Assembly: GCF_039696035.1 (NCBI RefSeq)
Contig: NZ_CP155567.1
Span: forward strand, 2,599,001-2,663,000
DNA: 64,000 nucleotides
Origin: Microbulbifer sp. SAOS-129_SWC
GTDB lineage: Bacteria; Pseudomonadota; Gammaproteobacteria; Pseudomonadales; Cellvibrionaceae
Reading direction: 5' to 3'
The notes below the pieces were generated by a model. That model had not been told where the DNA came from, made no database searches, and saw nothing but the letters and a program-made list of their open reading frames with translations. Shown in pieces: positions 16,801 through 25,520 of this stretch (within the stretch, counting starts at the first letter, position 1; each line of letters opens with the position of its first letter). Position numbers and translations under genes: made by a program.

Positions 16801-17419
16801 ACAGGCCGGAAAAGCGCGACAGCGCAATCCCCGCCAGGCCCAGTGTCAGGTATTCTTCGATATCGGCCGGGAACAGCAGCGGCATCATCACCGACTCGAA
16901 GATCTGATCGGTGTTATGGGAGAACATCGAGGATTCAGCGGTGTGGTCGTCGCCACACAGGGCCAAAACACCGCCCAGCTTTGAGGTGCCCTGCACATTG
17001 GCCTGACGGAAAACATCGGCACTGCGATCCACACCGTGGCCTTTGCCGTACCAGATGGAGAAGACCCCGTCTCGGGTGGCCTGCTGGCGGTAGTGGTCAA
17101 GCAGCTGGGTACCCCAGATGTTGGTGGCACCCAGATCTTCGTTGATACCCGGTTCGAAATGGATGTCGCGCTCGGCCAGCAGCTTCTTGTGGCGCCACAG
17201 CGCCTGGTCATAGCCGCCCAGCGGCGAGCCGCGGTAACCGGAGATGTAGCCAGCCGTATTGAGGCCGGCGCGCTCGTCGAGGCGCTTCTGCATGATTGGC
17301 AACCGGACCAGAGCATCGATTCCGGTCAGGAAGACGCGTCCGGCATCGCGGGTAAATGCAGACCTGAGAGAATAATCGCGATCGAAGCCCAGCTCCTGAT
17401 CGCCTTCTACCATCGCCAT
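13898..17419 (-). CDS. Indolepyruvate ferredoxin oxidoreductase, fused single-chain form
   Basis: The protein has 1173 residues, typical for the proteobacterial fusion of the alpha and gamma subunits. The N-terminal part has LTGIDALVRLPIMQKRLDERAG and GYRGSPLGGYDQ (pyrimidine domain of the thiamin-diphosphate fold). The middle has FCAGCPHNTST and NMGDGTYNHSGLLAIRQA (thiamin diphosphate site) and a ferredoxin-like insert with several Cys (CEGCGDCSVQSSC, CADGFCPSF). The C-terminal part contains the gamma-type VAGIGGSGVLTVAALLGMAAH. It oxidises arylpyruvates to aryl-acetyl-CoA and reduces ferredoxin. ATG 17419 has AGGTGG upstream. It is divergent from an Lrp regulator. Confidence 0.92.
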   Translation of the reverse strand: MAMVEGDQELGFDRDYSLRSAFTRDAGRVFLTGIDALVRLPIMQKRLDERAGLNTAGYISGYRGSPLGGYDQALWRHKKLLAERDIHFEPGINEDLGATNIWGTQLLDHYRQQATRDGVFSIWYGKGHGVDRSADVFRQANVQGTSKLGGVLALCGDDHTAESSMFSHNTDQIFESVMMPLLFPADIEEYLTLGLAGIALSRFSGLWVGFKAITETVEAGASILVPELPQFTIPQDFPIPAHGLNYDPHLNWPAERLEYERRMLEERLPAATAFAYANKLDKTIVAAPQKRFGIVTVGKAHGDLLEALELLNLTERDLEQAGISIFKVAMTWPLEPCGISAFAEGMERLLVVEEKRPLVEDQLKNLLYGWSDGARPKVVGKKDLNGDDLLPAVWGFGPDKVAKAMARWLADTELAAQLIPLAEKLGAAVPGKASGLLAREPIFCAGCPHNTSTKLPEGSLGSAGIGCHIMALGKGLRTDTFSHMGGEGAQWVGLHRFSSAEHIFQNMGDGTYNHSGLLAIRQAVAAKVNITYKILLNDAVAMTGGQPAEGEVTAPSLAAQLLAEGVGSVVLLSENPDYWHKHRSQLPAAVEILSRDQLDAVQRRLRETPGVTAIIYEQVCAAEKRRRRKKKQMVDPAQRLLINHRVCEGCGDCSVQSSCIAVEPLETEFGRKRQVNQSSCNKDMRCADGFCPSFVTVEGGELKKPPVQSLAQSLDAAIAGLPAAPQADLDQPLSILVAGIGGSGVLTVAALLGMAAHLEEKGSTTLYFTGLSQKNGAVVAHVKVAAKPDNITTARIRDGAAELLLGCDMVTAAGQRTKFATGKMRALVNTAEVPVAAFVRNNELAFPADATEQSIESLSAEYFAFDANKYAQALFGDTVASNLMVMGYACQQGLLPIGEAALERAIELNGVAVETNLRAFRAGRLLAVNPQAIEQLAVPAQPVKLVEPQEGVEQLLVRLSSELTGYQSAAYAGHFTRAIERLHNAEKALGGDGELTRTAARSLHKAMAYKDEYEVARLYSGADFQRQLRETFTGSYKLKFHMAPPLMARPDAAGKVKKMVFGPWMGKLMPLLAKGKVLRGTVFDLFGYTRERRIERSWARQVERAVSAVAASLNDENLAAARELLELPLQVRGYGHVRAEKFAAVRERWNQLLNEIDGGDGEREADAALAVEA

Positions 17420-17709
17420 GGGTACCACCTGCTTGTACTTTTTAATCTGCAGTAAAATTAACACTGCGCCGCGAAGCAGGTCATACCAAAATAGCCATCG
17501 ATCAGGCATAATAGCGACACAAGTCACCACTGTAAGAGTGGTGCCAGCAACAAATCACTCAAATCACACCCATTTGAGAAATGCAAGATAGCTGCGTTAC
17601 AGCGCCGCCAACCCTGTTGGCGAGACGTGCGATCAGCACTTATAGTTGTTCGCGGTGGATCGTTGTTCGCGGTCGGGTGTGACCACCACTGACGAGACAC
17701 GGAATCCCT
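17420..17709. promoter_or_regulatory. Divergent control region between the oxidoreductase and Lrp genes, with two tandem palindromes
   Basis: Two perfect 7-bp inverted repeats lie close together: CACCACT/AGTGGTG with a 5-base loop (17525-17543) and CTCAAAT/ATTTGAG with a 7-base spacer (17558-17578), about 33 bases apart. They are good candidates for regulator sites. A direct repeat GTTGTTCGCGG occurs at about 17645-17680. The part near 17430-17460 is AT-rich. Confidence 0.55.
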
Positions 17710-18195
17710 ATGGCCTACGTACTGGATGCCATCGACAAGAAGATCCTGGAAATCCTGCAGCAGGACGCCACCATTCCCAACATCGAGCTGGCGGAGAAGG
17801 TCTGCCTGTCGCCCTCCCCCTGCTCGCGCCGGGTAAAGAACCTGCATGAACAGGGCTTTATCAAGCGCGCGGTTACCCTGCTGGAGCCGGACATGGTGGG
17901 GCTGCCGGTGAGCATCTTCATCCAGGTGACGCTGAACCACCAGGTCAAGAAGGAACTGCAGGACTTCGAAACCGTGATCGGGCAGTGGCCGGAAGTCATG
18001 GAGTGCTACCTGATGACCGGCGACTTCGACTACCTGCTGCGCGTCGTGGTGCCGAACCTGCATGCCTACCAGGAATTCCTCGACAAGAAACTCACCGAGC
18101 TGCCCGGAATCGACCACATCAAAAGCAGCTTCTCCCTCAAGCAGGTGCGCTACCGCACCGAGCTGCCGCTGGATCAGTTGCTGGAAAAGGACTGA
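17710..18195 (+). CDS. Lrp/AsnC-family transcriptional regulator
   Basis: The protein has 161 residues. An N-terminal AsnC helix-turn-helix (LDAIDKKILEILQQDATIPNIELAEKVCLSPSPCSRRVKNLHEQG) is followed by the ligand-binding RAM domain with QVTLNHQVKKELQDFETVIGQWPEVMECYLMTGDFDYLLRVVVPNL. It probably controls the divergent indolepyruvate ferredoxin oxidoreductase gene, perhaps with an aromatic amino acid as effector. This pairing is common in proteobacteria. Start ATG 17710 gives the family-like MAYVLDAIDKKIL. Confidence 0.93.
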   Translation: MAYVLDAIDKKILEILQQDATIPNIELAEKVCLSPSPCSRRVKNLHEQGFIKRAVTLLEPDMVGLPVSIFIQVTLNHQVKKELQDFETVIGQWPEVMECYLMTGDFDYLLRVVVPNLHAYQEFLDKKLTELPGIDHIKSSFSLKQVRYRTELPLDQLLEKD

Positions 18196-18201
18196 GCGCA
18201 A

Positions 18202-18225
18202 CCCGGCAATCACATGGTTGCCGGG
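18202..18225. terminator. Hairpin between convergent genes
   Basis: A perfect 8-bp stem (CCCGGCAA with TTGCCGGG) with an 8-base loop sits directly after the Lrp stop and before the DUF2905 stop. It lacks a T-run on either strand, so its efficiency as a terminator is unclear. Confidence 0.5.
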
Positions 18226-18435
18226 CTAGAAGCGGCGCAGCAAACCCAGTATCAGGCTCAGCACCACACTGACAATAATCATCGACGTGATCGGGATAAA
18301 CACCCGGCTGTGCTCCGATTCAATGCGAATATCGCCGGGCAGGCGCCCGAACCAGGTAAACAACCAGGGCGCGAAGTGGTAGAGGACACCGACGGCAATC
18401 AGTAGGGCGCCGGCGACGATCAGCCATTTATCCAT
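18226..18435 (-). CDS. DUF2905 small inner-membrane protein
   Basis: The protein has 69 residues from ATG 18435 with two hydrophobic helices (WLIVAGALLIAVGVLYHFAPWLF and FIPITSMIIVSVVLSLILGLL) joined by the conserved FGRLPGDIRIESEHSRVF loop that marks DUF2905. Function is unknown. A longer frame to 18474 adds residues that do not fit the family. The gene stands alone. Confidence 0.85.
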   Translation of the reverse strand: MDKWLIVAGALLIAVGVLYHFAPWLFTWFGRLPGDIRIESEHSRVFIPITSMIIVSVVLSLILGLLRRF

Positions 18436-18614
18436 GCCTGTTATCCATTGCGGGGCTCGCTGCAAAGCGCTCACGATACGACGTTTGCGCTTAGTTTAGT
18501 GTGCCCTCACCGGTTTTGATCGCGGGCTACCGTCATTCCTGTCGCCCCACCGACATCCCCTTTCCCGTACACACGCTGGCCATTCGCGGAATGGGCCGGG
18601 CAGAAAACCAGGCA

Positions 18615-18648
18615 CAAAAAAAGCCGCGCTGCCCTCGCAGCGCGGCTT
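18615..18648 (-). terminator. Intrinsic terminator of the M3 peptidase gene
   Basis: A 12-bp perfect stem (18621-18632 with 18637-18648) with a CCTC loop is followed on the minus strand by about seven T. It lies 20 bases past the stop codon at 18668. Confidence 0.93.
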
Positions 18649-18667
18649 TGTTACTGCAACCGGGTAA

Positions 18668-20875
18668 TCAGTCTTTCACTGCCACCGTGGTCGGCTTGGC
18701 TTCCGGCACCGGAAAACCGCGATCGCGCATCAACGCATCGATCTTGGCATCGCGGCCACGGAACTGGCGATAGGCCACAGACGGGTCGATGGCGTTGTGC
18801 GGGGCAAACAGGTACTTGACCAGCTTGTGCGCCATGTCTTTGTCGTAAAAGCCACCTTTCGATTCGGCAAATGCCTCGGCCGCATCGGAGGTCAGCACAT
18901 CGGCCCACAGATAGCCGTAATAGCCGGTGGCGTAGCCCTCACCAGAGAAGATATGGCCGAACTGGGTGGAGCGATGGCGCATGACCAGCTCTTTGGGCAT
19001 ACCCAGCTTTTTCAGCGTTTCGCGCTCGAACTTGTCCGGATCGATGTCCTCCGGATCGGTGGTGTGGTACTTCATATCCATCAGTGCCGACGCCAGGTAC
19101 TCGGTGGTGGCGAAGCCCTGGTTGAAGGTGGCGGCCTTCTTGATCTTGGCAATCAGATCCGCCGGCATTGGCTCGCCGGTTTTCACGTTCACCAGAAACT
19201 TGTCGATGACGCGATCGGTGGACAGCCAGCGCTCCAGCAACTGCGACTGGAACTCGACATAGTCGCGCACGTCGTTGTTCAGGGTCGGGTAGGCGACCTG
19301 CGACGACAGGTAGTGCAGCGCGTGACCGAACTCGTGGAACAGGGTCTCGGCATCATCCCAGCTCACCAGCACCGGCTCGCCCGGCGCACCCTTGATGAAG
19401 TTGGAGTTGTTCGACGCAATCACCGTGCGCTCACCATCGAACGTACTGTGGCTGCGGTACGTTGTGGCCCAGGCACCGGAACGTTTGCCAGCGCGCGCGA
19501 ATGGATCCTGGTACCAGACACCAACATGCTTGCCGCTGGTTTTGTCGGTCACCTCGTAGACTTTTACATCCGGGTGGAACACCGGCACGGTGCCGGCTTC
19601 CACCGGCGTGAACTCAAAGTTGAACACTTCACCAGCCACATAAAAGAGTGCCTCGCGCAGCTTGCCCAGCTGCAGGTACTGCTTGACCTCGTCGGAATCC
19701 AGGTCGTAGCGATCCTTACGCACCTTCTCCATGTAATAGCGGTAATCCCACGGCTTGATGGTGATACCGACCTTCTCGGAATCCGCCAGCGCCTGCATGT
19801 CCGCCACTTCTTCCTTCACCCGCGCAACCGCTGCCGGCCATACCGCCTTCATCAGCGACATGGCGTTTTCCGGGGTCTTGGCCATCCGGTCCTGCAGGCG
19901 CCACTGGGCGTAGTTGTCGAAACCGAGCAGGCCGACGCGCTCGTCGCGCAGTTTCAGGATCTCGGTGATGATCGCATTGTTGTCGTGCTCATCGCCGTTG
20001 TCGCCGCGGTTGTAATAGTTGTGCCAGACCTTCTCGCGCAGTTTGCGGTCGTCGGAATAAGTCAGGAAAGGATCCATGGACGAACGCGTATTGGTTACCG
20101 CGTAGTTGCCTTTCTGGCCCTTCTCTGTCGCCAGTGCGGCGGCCGCATCAATGTAGGATTGCGGCAGACCGCGCAGCTGGTCGCTGCGCAGGAACAGGTC
20201 GTAACCCTCTTCATCGGCGAGCACGTTGTTGGAGAATTGCGTGTAGAGTTCGGCCAGGCGCTGCTCGATTGCCGCGTAGCGCTGCTTGGCCTTGCCGGTC
20301 AGCGTGGCGCCGTTGTTGGCGAACTGGTTGTAAGTCAGTGTGACCAGACGCTTCTGGTCGTCGCGCAGATCGGATTTGTCGCGCGCGTCATACACCGCCT
20401 TCACGCGCTGGAACAGCGCCGCGTTCTGCACGATGCTGGACTGGAACTCCGCCAGCTTCGGCGCCATCTCCTGCTCTACCGCGCGGAACTCCGGCGTGGA
20501 CAGGTTGGAGCTGAAGATGCCCCAGTAGGTGAACACCCGATCCAGCTCGGCACCCGTGCGCTCCAGCGCCTCGATGGTATTGGCAAAGGTCGGCGCTTCC
20601 GGATTGCCGGCGATGGCATCGATCTCCGCCAGGTCGTCTTTCATCGCCTGCTGCAGCGCCGGCTTCAGGTCTGCGACCCGCATCTTGTCGAATGCTGGTA
20701 CCCCGCCATAGGGGCCGGTCCACTCCGCCAGCAGCGGGTTGCCGACTTCGGCCTGTTTGGCCGCGGCCGCAGCCGGTGCCTGTGCATCGGCAGACGGCGC
20801 CTGCGCCGCGTCTTTGCCACAACCGCCAGCGGCCAGCGCCGCGGCAATCGAAAGTGCGATCAGTGATTGACGCAT
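18668..20875 (-). CDS. M3-family metallopeptidase, dipeptidyl carboxypeptidase-like lipoprotein
   Basis: The protein has 735 residues. A signal region ending in AAGGC suggests a lipoprotein with the mature N-terminus at about Cys18, although Ala at -3 is not ideal for a lipobox. The zinc site is clear: FHEFGHALHYL (HExxH) around residue 510. Downstream the family motif FVEFQSQLLERW appears as YVEFQSQLLERW. It has the Dcp/OpdA layout (N-terminal helical half, catalytic C-terminal half). It would cleave peptides in the periplasm. ATG 20875 follows an AGGGG site. Confidence 0.92.
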   Translation of the reverse strand: MRQSLIALSIAAALAAGGCGKDAAQAPSADAQAPAAAAAKQAEVGNPLLAEWTGPYGGVPAFDKMRVADLKPALQQAMKDDLAEIDAIAGNPEAPTFANTIEALERTGAELDRVFTYWGIFSSNLSTPEFRAVEQEMAPKLAEFQSSIVQNAALFQRVKAVYDARDKSDLRDDQKRLVTLTYNQFANNGATLTGKAKQRYAAIEQRLAELYTQFSNNVLADEEGYDLFLRSDQLRGLPQSYIDAAAALATEKGQKGNYAVTNTRSSMDPFLTYSDDRKLREKVWHNYYNRGDNGDEHDNNAIITEILKLRDERVGLLGFDNYAQWRLQDRMAKTPENAMSLMKAVWPAAVARVKEEVADMQALADSEKVGITIKPWDYRYYMEKVRKDRYDLDSDEVKQYLQLGKLREALFYVAGEVFNFEFTPVEAGTVPVFHPDVKVYEVTDKTSGKHVGVWYQDPFARAGKRSGAWATTYRSHSTFDGERTVIASNNSNFIKGAPGEPVLVSWDDAETLFHEFGHALHYLSSQVAYPTLNNDVRDYVEFQSQLLERWLSTDRVIDKFLVNVKTGEPMPADLIAKIKKAATFNQGFATTEYLASALMDMKYHTTDPEDIDPDKFERETLKKLGMPKELVMRHRSTQFGHIFSGEGYATGYYGYLWADVLTSDAAEAFAESKGGFYDKDMAHKLVKYLFAPHNAIDPSVAYRQFRGRDAKIDALMRDRGFPVPEAKPTTVAVKD

Positions 20876-21401
20876 TTCCACAATCCCCTCTTGTTTTGTT
20901 TGATGGGCCCCACTCAGGTTGCGGCCTCTTTTTGTGTAAACCGCCCGAGTGTAACCGCCCTCGCCTGCCACGACCATTATCCCGTCACAGAATCGCCGCA
21001 ACTGACGACAAATAGATCCGTTTCCACGACAGATCCTCGCCATTGATCAACAAACAGACAACCACAGGACCCTCTATTATCGATATTAACGCAAGATGAT
21101 AACGACTTAACAAGTGGTATTAATGAAGCATTATTTAATCGGCTGGCCAGGGAGTGGCGCAGGCGCTGAATCGGTAGTTGGCCGCTGGGGAAATCAGTAA
21201 GCGGGCGATCGAGGCAGGATTCGGCGCGTCGGTTGCGCCGGGCTTTGATTCCGCCGTGTCGGCAGACGAAAGGCGCATCGGGAGCTGTGGAGTTGCCGCG
21301 CGCCTGTACTGGAGAGGGGATGGAAGTGGTGGCGGTTAAAGAGCGGAGTAGCACTTGCGGGCCGGGGCAACCGCAAGCGCCCCTGCCCCCGCCTGACTGA
21401 A
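20876..21401. other. Long intergenic region, no confident gene
   Basis: The 526 bases separate two minus-strand genes. About 21045-21140 is AT-rich and holds a plausible minus-strand promoter for the peptidase gene (TTGTTA, 17 bases, GTTAAT). The remaining GC-rich part carries overlapping open frames (for example 20977-21354 and 21194-21553 on the minus strand) that look like non-coding shadow frames: they have no family resemblance and no convincing ribosome site. Confidence 0.45.
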
Positions 21402-22082
21402 TTACGCGCGCACATCCTCGACAATATTGCCCACGCGCGCCAGCTCTGCCTCGTGACCCGGTTCACGCCAGCGCTCGGCAACCCCGTCGGCAATCCACTC
21501 CCGCAGCGCCGGCAGCTGCAGCAGGCGGCCGGCGTACGCCGCAGCCGTATCACTCAGCTTCAGGCCATAGGTCTGCGCACGAATGGCCACCGGCGCATAG
21601 AACGCATCCACTGCCGTGAACTGATCACCGGCCAGGTAGGGCCCGCCGAAACGCCGCAGCCCTTCGCACCAGAGCTCATCGATACGATTGATATCTTTCT
21701 GTAACGCCGGCGGGACTTCCGCCAACTGCACGCGCACACCACAGTTCATGGTGCAGATATCGCGCAGCGCGGCAAAACCCGAGTGCATCTCCGCCGCAGC
21801 CGAGCGGGCCCAGGCACGGGCGCCCTGCCCCGCCGGCCATACCTGCGGCTGCGCCTCGGCAACGTATTCGACAATGGCGAGCGAATCCCACACGCAGGTG
21901 TCGCCATCCACCAGGCACGGCACCAGACCGTTGGGCGCAAAGCTGCGGAATTTATCCCAGCTGCCGCCCTCCTCGAAAGTCACCAGCTGCTCTTCGAACG
22001 GAATTTCGAGCTGGCGCAGTAGCAGCCACGGGCGCAGCGACCAGGAGGAATAGTTTTTGTTGGCGATATAGAGCTGATACAT
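21402..22082 (-). CDS. Glutathione S-transferase family protein
   Basis: The protein has 226 residues. The N-terminal thioredoxin-like domain begins YQLYIANKNYSSWSLRPWLLL, a hallmark of the bacterial GST subfamily with the active Ser in NYSSWS, then LVPCLVDGDTCVWDSLAIVEYVAE for glutathione binding. The C-terminal helical domain follows (SAAAEMHSGFAALRDICTMNC). It probably conjugates or reduces electrophiles with glutathione in the cytoplasm. ATG 22082 gives the family-like start; upstream codons to 22124 are not conserved. Confidence 0.92.
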   Translation of the reverse strand: MYQLYIANKNYSSWSLRPWLLLRQLEIPFEEQLVTFEEGGSWDKFRSFAPNGLVPCLVDGDTCVWDSLAIVEYVAEAQPQVWPAGQGARAWARSAAAEMHSGFAALRDICTMNCGVRVQLAEVPPALQKDINRIDELWCEGLRRFGGPYLAGDQFTAVDAFYAPVAIRAQTYGLKLSDTAAAYAGRLLQLPALREWIADGVAERWREPGHEAELARVGNIVEDVRA

Positions 22083-22149
22083 GGACACCCCCAATGGGAA
22101 GGAAATGATAAGGAACGAACACAAAAATGATCAGACTGGCACAAAGCAA

Positions 22150-22225
22150 GGCCCCGACGCCGGTGGCACCTCCCGAAACGATTGCCGATCAGGCTGTTTC
22201 GGGAGGTGCCACCGGCGGCGGGGCC
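22150..22225. repeat. Long inverted repeat, 30-bp arms with one mismatch
   Basis: Arms at 22150-22179 and 22196-22225 are complementary over 30 bp except for a single position near the base, with a 16-base loop. It lies between the DAHP synthase stop (22292, minus strand) and the GST start. There is no adjacent T-run. It could be an RNA hairpin in the shared region, a REP-like element, or an unusual terminator. This is far longer than normal terminator stems. Confidence 0.85.
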
Positions 22226-22291
22226 GGATAAAAACTACTCCGCGCAGTTACTGTGGCCGCCCCTGTGGGGCTTGTGCGGTTCGCCAGGGAA

Positions 22292-23680
22292 TCAGCTGCG
22301 ACCGGCGCGCAGCCACTCGGCCACGTTAAACGCCAGCTCCAGTACCTGGTCGGCGTTCAGGCGCGGGTCGCACTGGGTGCGGTAGCAACTGGCCAGGTCG
22401 GCTTCGGAAATCTTCCAGGCGCCGCCGGTACACTCGGTCACGTGCTGGCCGGTCATCTCCAGGTGAATACCACCGGGGTGGCTGCCTTCGGCGCGGTGCA
22501 CGGCGAAGAAATCGCGGATCTCTTTCAGGATCTTGTCGAAATCGCGCGTCTTGTAACCACTGCGGGCCTTGACCGTATTGCCGTGCATCGGGTCGGTGCT
22601 CCAGACCACGCTGCGCCCCTCCCCCTGCACCGCGCGTACCAGCGCCGGCAGTTTCTCGCCGAGCGTGTCCGCGCCCATGCGTGTAATCAGGGTCAGGCGC
22701 CCCGGCTCATTGTTCGGGTTCAACTTGTCGATCAGGCGCAGCAGCTCGTCCGGCTGCATGCCCGGACCCACCTTGACCCCGATCGGGTTCCATACCCCGG
22801 ACAGGAATTCCACGTGGGCGCCGTCCAGGTCGCGGGTGCGCTCGCCGATCCACAACATATGCGCCGAGCAGTCATACCACTTGCCAGTGAGGCTGTCGGT
22901 GCGGGTCAGTGCCTGTTCGTAGTCCAGCAGCAGTGCCTCGTGCGACGTGTACAGCACCGTCTCCCGAATGGCCGGCGTATTGGCCGAGTTGACGCCGCAC
23001 ACCGCCATGAATTCCAGCGCATCCTGCAAGCGCTCCGCCAACTGGGCATACTTTTCCCGCTGCGGATTGTTCTCGAGATAACTCAGGTTCCAGCCGTGTA
23101 CCTGGTGCAGGTCGGCAAAGCCGCCCTGGGCAAACGCGCGCAGCAGGTTGAGCGTGGCCGCAGACTGGTTGTAGGCGGTCAGCATGCGCTCCGGGTCGGG
23201 CACGCGCGCCGCGGCGGTGAAGTCGATACCGTTGATGATATCGCCGCGATAGCTGGGCAACTCGACCCCATCGATTGTCTCGGTATCCGCCGAGCGCGGT
23301 TTCGCATACTGGCCCGCCATCCGCGCCACCTTGACCACCGGCAGGTTGCCGGCAAAGGTCAGCACGACCGCCATCTGCAGCAGCACCTTGAAGGTATCGC
23401 GGATCTTGTTGGCATTGAAATCGGCAAAGGACTCGGCGCAATCGCCGCCCTGCAGCAGAAAGGCTTTGCCCTCCGCCACCTGCGCCAGCTGCCGGCGCAG
23501 TTCGCGCGCCTCGGCGGCAAATACCAGCGGCGGATAACCCGCCAGCTCGCCGGTGACGCGGGCCACCTGCTCGGGAGATTCGTATTTGGGCTGCTGCCTG
23601 GCTTGGAATTGGTGCCAGCTCTGCGGGGTCCAGGATCGGGCGGGGGAATCAGACACTGTGGGGGTTACCTCAACTTCCAT
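22292..23680 (-). CDS. Class II (plant-type) 3-deoxy-7-phosphoheptulonate synthase
   Basis: The protein has 462 residues, the usual size of class II DAHP synthases. Motifs include [29 protein letters not shown], the [27 protein letters not shown] region, [17 protein letters not shown] (here [17 protein letters not shown]), and [13 protein letters not shown]. It condenses phosphoenolpyruvate and erythrose 4-phosphate, the first shikimate step. ATG 23680 gives a short acidic leader before SWTPQSW. Neighbouring genes handle aromatic amino acids but in the breakdown direction, so co-regulation is uncertain. Confidence 0.95.
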   Translation of the reverse strand: MEVEVTPTVSDSPARSWTPQSWHQFQARQQPKYESPEQVARVTGELAGYPPLVFAAEARELRRQLAQVAEGKAFLLQGGDCAESFADFNANKIRDTFKVLLQMAVVLTFAGNLPVVKVARMAGQYAKPRSADTETIDGVELPSYRGDIINGIDFTAAARVPDPERMLTAYNQSAATLNLLRAFAQGGFADLHQVHGWNLSYLENNPQREKYAQLAERLQDALEFMAVCGVNSANTPAIRETVLYTSHEALLLDYEQALTRTDSLTGKWYDCSAHMLWIGERTRDLDGAHVEFLSGVWNPIGVKVGPGMQPDELLRLIDKLNPNNEPGRLTLITRMGADTLGEKLPALVRAVQGEGRSVVWSTDPMHGNTVKARSGYKTRDFDKILKEIRDFFAVHRAEGSHPGGIHLEMTGQHVTECTGGAWKISEADLASCYRTQCDPRLNADQVLELAFNVAEWLRAGRS

Positions 23681-23758
23681 ATGCGGTGATTTGTAACGGC
23701 TATCGTAACAGGCGAGCCCCACATGCCGGGGCCCGCCCAAACGGGTACAGCGGCCAGT

Positions 23759-24949
23759 TTACAGGATGCTGGCAACCGCTTTACTGAAGTATTCCATATT
23801 ACTCTGGCTGAGGCCCGCAATACTGATGCGGCTGGAATCCACCAGATAGATGGAGTACTCCTTCTGCAGGCGCTCAACCTGCTCCGGGGAAATACCCAGG
23901 AACGAGAACATGCCCTTCTGCTGCTGGATAAAGCTGAAATCGCCCGGCGCGCCGGCGGCGGCCAGACTTTCCACCACACCCGCGCGCAGGCCATTGATGC
24001 GCTCGCGCATCTCGGTCAGCTCGGCTTCCCAGTTGGCGCGCAGGCTGGCATCGGTCAGGATCGACTCGACGATGGCCGCACCGTGGTTCGGCGGCATGGA
24101 ATAGTTGCCACGAATCACATTGAGCATCTGGCTCTGGCCGACATCGGCTTTGGCGGCATCGTTGTAGATGACCATCGCCAGGCCGACGCGCTCGCGGTAC
24201 AGGCCAAAGTTCTTGGAACAGGAGGCCGCCACCAGCATTTCCGGCACCGACTCCGCCATCAGGCGCAGGCCCCAGGCGTCGTCATCGAGGCCGTCGCCAA
24301 AGCCCTGGTAGGCCATATCGATGTAGGGAGTGAAGCCCTGCTTCTGCGCCATTTCCACGATCACTTTCCACTGCTCGCGGGACAGGTCCGCACCGCAGGG
24401 GTTGTGACAGCAGGCATGCAGCAGTACCAGATCGCCCTCGCCGACGTTTTTCAGCGTGTCGACCATTTCGTCGAACTTGAGGCTGCTGCTGGCGCGGTCG
24501 TAATAGGGGTAGCTCTCGATCTTCAGGCCGGCATTGCCGAGTAGCGGCACGTGGTTGGCCCAGGTGGGATCGCTGACCCAGATAGTGGCGCCCGCCTTGG
24601 CGCGGTTGGCGAATTCCGCCAGCACCCGCAATGCGCCACAGCCACCGGGAGTCTGCGCCGAGCGCACACGGCCGGCTTTCAGTGCCGGGTGATCGGCACC
24701 GAGGATCAGCTCCTGCATGGCGGCGTTGAAACCGGGGGTACCGGCCGGGCCGATATAGGCCTTGGTCTCTTCGCTCTGCAGCAGGCGCGTCTCCGCCTCT
24801 TTCACGGCCTGCAACACGGCGGTGTGGCCGGACTCGTCTTTGTAGACCCCCACCCCGAGGTCGATCTTGGCAGGGTTCTCATCGGCGCGGTAAGCCGCCA
24901 GCAGACCCAGAATCGGATCCGGCGGAAGGCTGTGCATATGGTCAAACAT
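23759..24949 (-). CDS. Aromatic amino acid aminotransferase
   Basis: The protein has 396 residues of the class I aspartate/tyrosine aminotransferase group. It starts MFDHMHSLPPDPILGL and has IDLGVGVYKDESG, HACCHNPCGADLS, and the PLP-lysine in CSKNFGLYRERVG at about residue 248. The final ISIAGLS matches the end-site Arg region (SSRISIAGLSQ). It converts tyrosine, phenylalanine or tryptophan to arylpyruvates. Next to the homogentisate genes this fits tyrosine breakdown (TyrB/PhhC type). ATG 24949 has AGGAG upstream. Confidence 0.92.
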   Translation of the reverse strand: MFDHMHSLPPDPILGLLAAYRADENPAKIDLGVGVYKDESGHTAVLQAVKEAETRLLQSEETKAYIGPAGTPGFNAAMQELILGADHPALKAGRVRSAQTPGGCGALRVLAEFANRAKAGATIWVSDPTWANHVPLLGNAGLKIESYPYYDRASSSLKFDEMVDTLKNVGEGDLVLLHACCHNPCGADLSREQWKVIVEMAQKQGFTPYIDMAYQGFGDGLDDDAWGLRLMAESVPEMLVAASCSKNFGLYRERVGLAMVIYNDAAKADVGQSQMLNVIRGNYSMPPNHGAAIVESILTDASLRANWEAELTEMRERINGLRAGVVESLAAAGAPGDFSFIQQQKGMFSFLGISPEQVERLQKEYSIYLVDSSRISIAGLSQSNMEYFSKAVASIL

Positions 24950-24984
24950 GCGGTGACTCCTGTAATTCTCTGTCAATCATCCAA

Positions 24985-25482
24985 TCAATCGATCAGGCCG
25001 CGATCGGCCCAGGCCTGAGCGCGGTCCATTAACTTTTCTATAATGCTGTCCAGCTGCTGGCGCTCCTCAGTAGATAGCGATGACATCAGGTCGCGCTCAT
25101 ACTGGTGTGCCAGCGGCACAATGCGGGCGTACACCTCACGCCCCAGTTCCGACAGGTTCAGCACCTGGCGGCGGCGGTCGGCCGGATCTTCACTGCGGGT
25201 GATGTAATCGTTCTTCAACAGCGAAGACACGGCGCGGCTGATGGCGACCTTGTCCATCGCCGTCTGCTCCACCAGGTCAGCGGCAGACATATCCGGGAAG
25301 CGCCCCAGAATCGCCATCACCCGCCACGCGGGAATGGTCAGGTGAAAGCGTGTGCCATAGGCATCGGCAATCGCATTGCTCACCCGGTTGGAAAGCACCG
25401 ACAAGCGGTACGGCAGGAACCTTTCCAGGCGCAGGTCATCCGGGGCCACAGCCGAGTCGGTAGCAGTGTTATCAGTTGTCAT
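24985..25482 (-). CDS. MarR-family regulator of homogentisate catabolism
   Basis: The protein has 165 residues. The winged helix spans about 45-115: FHLTIPAWRVMAILGRFPDMSAADLVEQTAMDKVAISRAVSSLLKNDYITRSEDPADRRRQVLNLSELG is the standard MarR layout. It is divergent from hmgA, with palindromic sites in the gap. By analogy to other MarR repressors of tyrosine breakdown, it likely represses hmgA-fahA-maiA until homogentisate or a similar acid binds. Confidence 0.88.
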   Translation of the reverse strand: MTTDNTATDSAVAPDDLRLERFLPYRLSVLSNRVSNAIADAYGTRFHLTIPAWRVMAILGRFPDMSAADLVEQTAMDKVAISRAVSSLLKNDYITRSEDPADRRRQVLNLSELGREVYARIVPLAHQYERDLMSSLSTEERQQLDSIIEKLMDRAQAWADRGLID

Positions 25483-25520
25483 GGCGGTTTACGCGCTCGC
25501 TGTTGCTCGGGTTGAATCAG

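Noticed and set aside
15488..16984. 498-codon plus-strand frame antisense to the indolepyruvate oxidoreductase
   Set aside because: No recognisable domain; the minus-strand gene is certain.
18797..20866. 689-codon open frame on the plus strand, antisense to the M3 peptidase
   Set aside because: It mirrors a gene with clear zinc-site homology; the translation is rich in Arg, Leu, His and Gln with no family match, as expected of GC-rich antisense frames.
20977..21354. 125-codon minus-strand frame in the gap before GST
   Set aside because: No family, no ribosome site, and it overlaps another equally long shadow frame; treated as non-coding.
22253..23689. 478-codon plus-strand frame antisense to DAHP synthase
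   Set aside because: Shadow of a well-supported gene; composition is typical of antisense GC-rich DNA.
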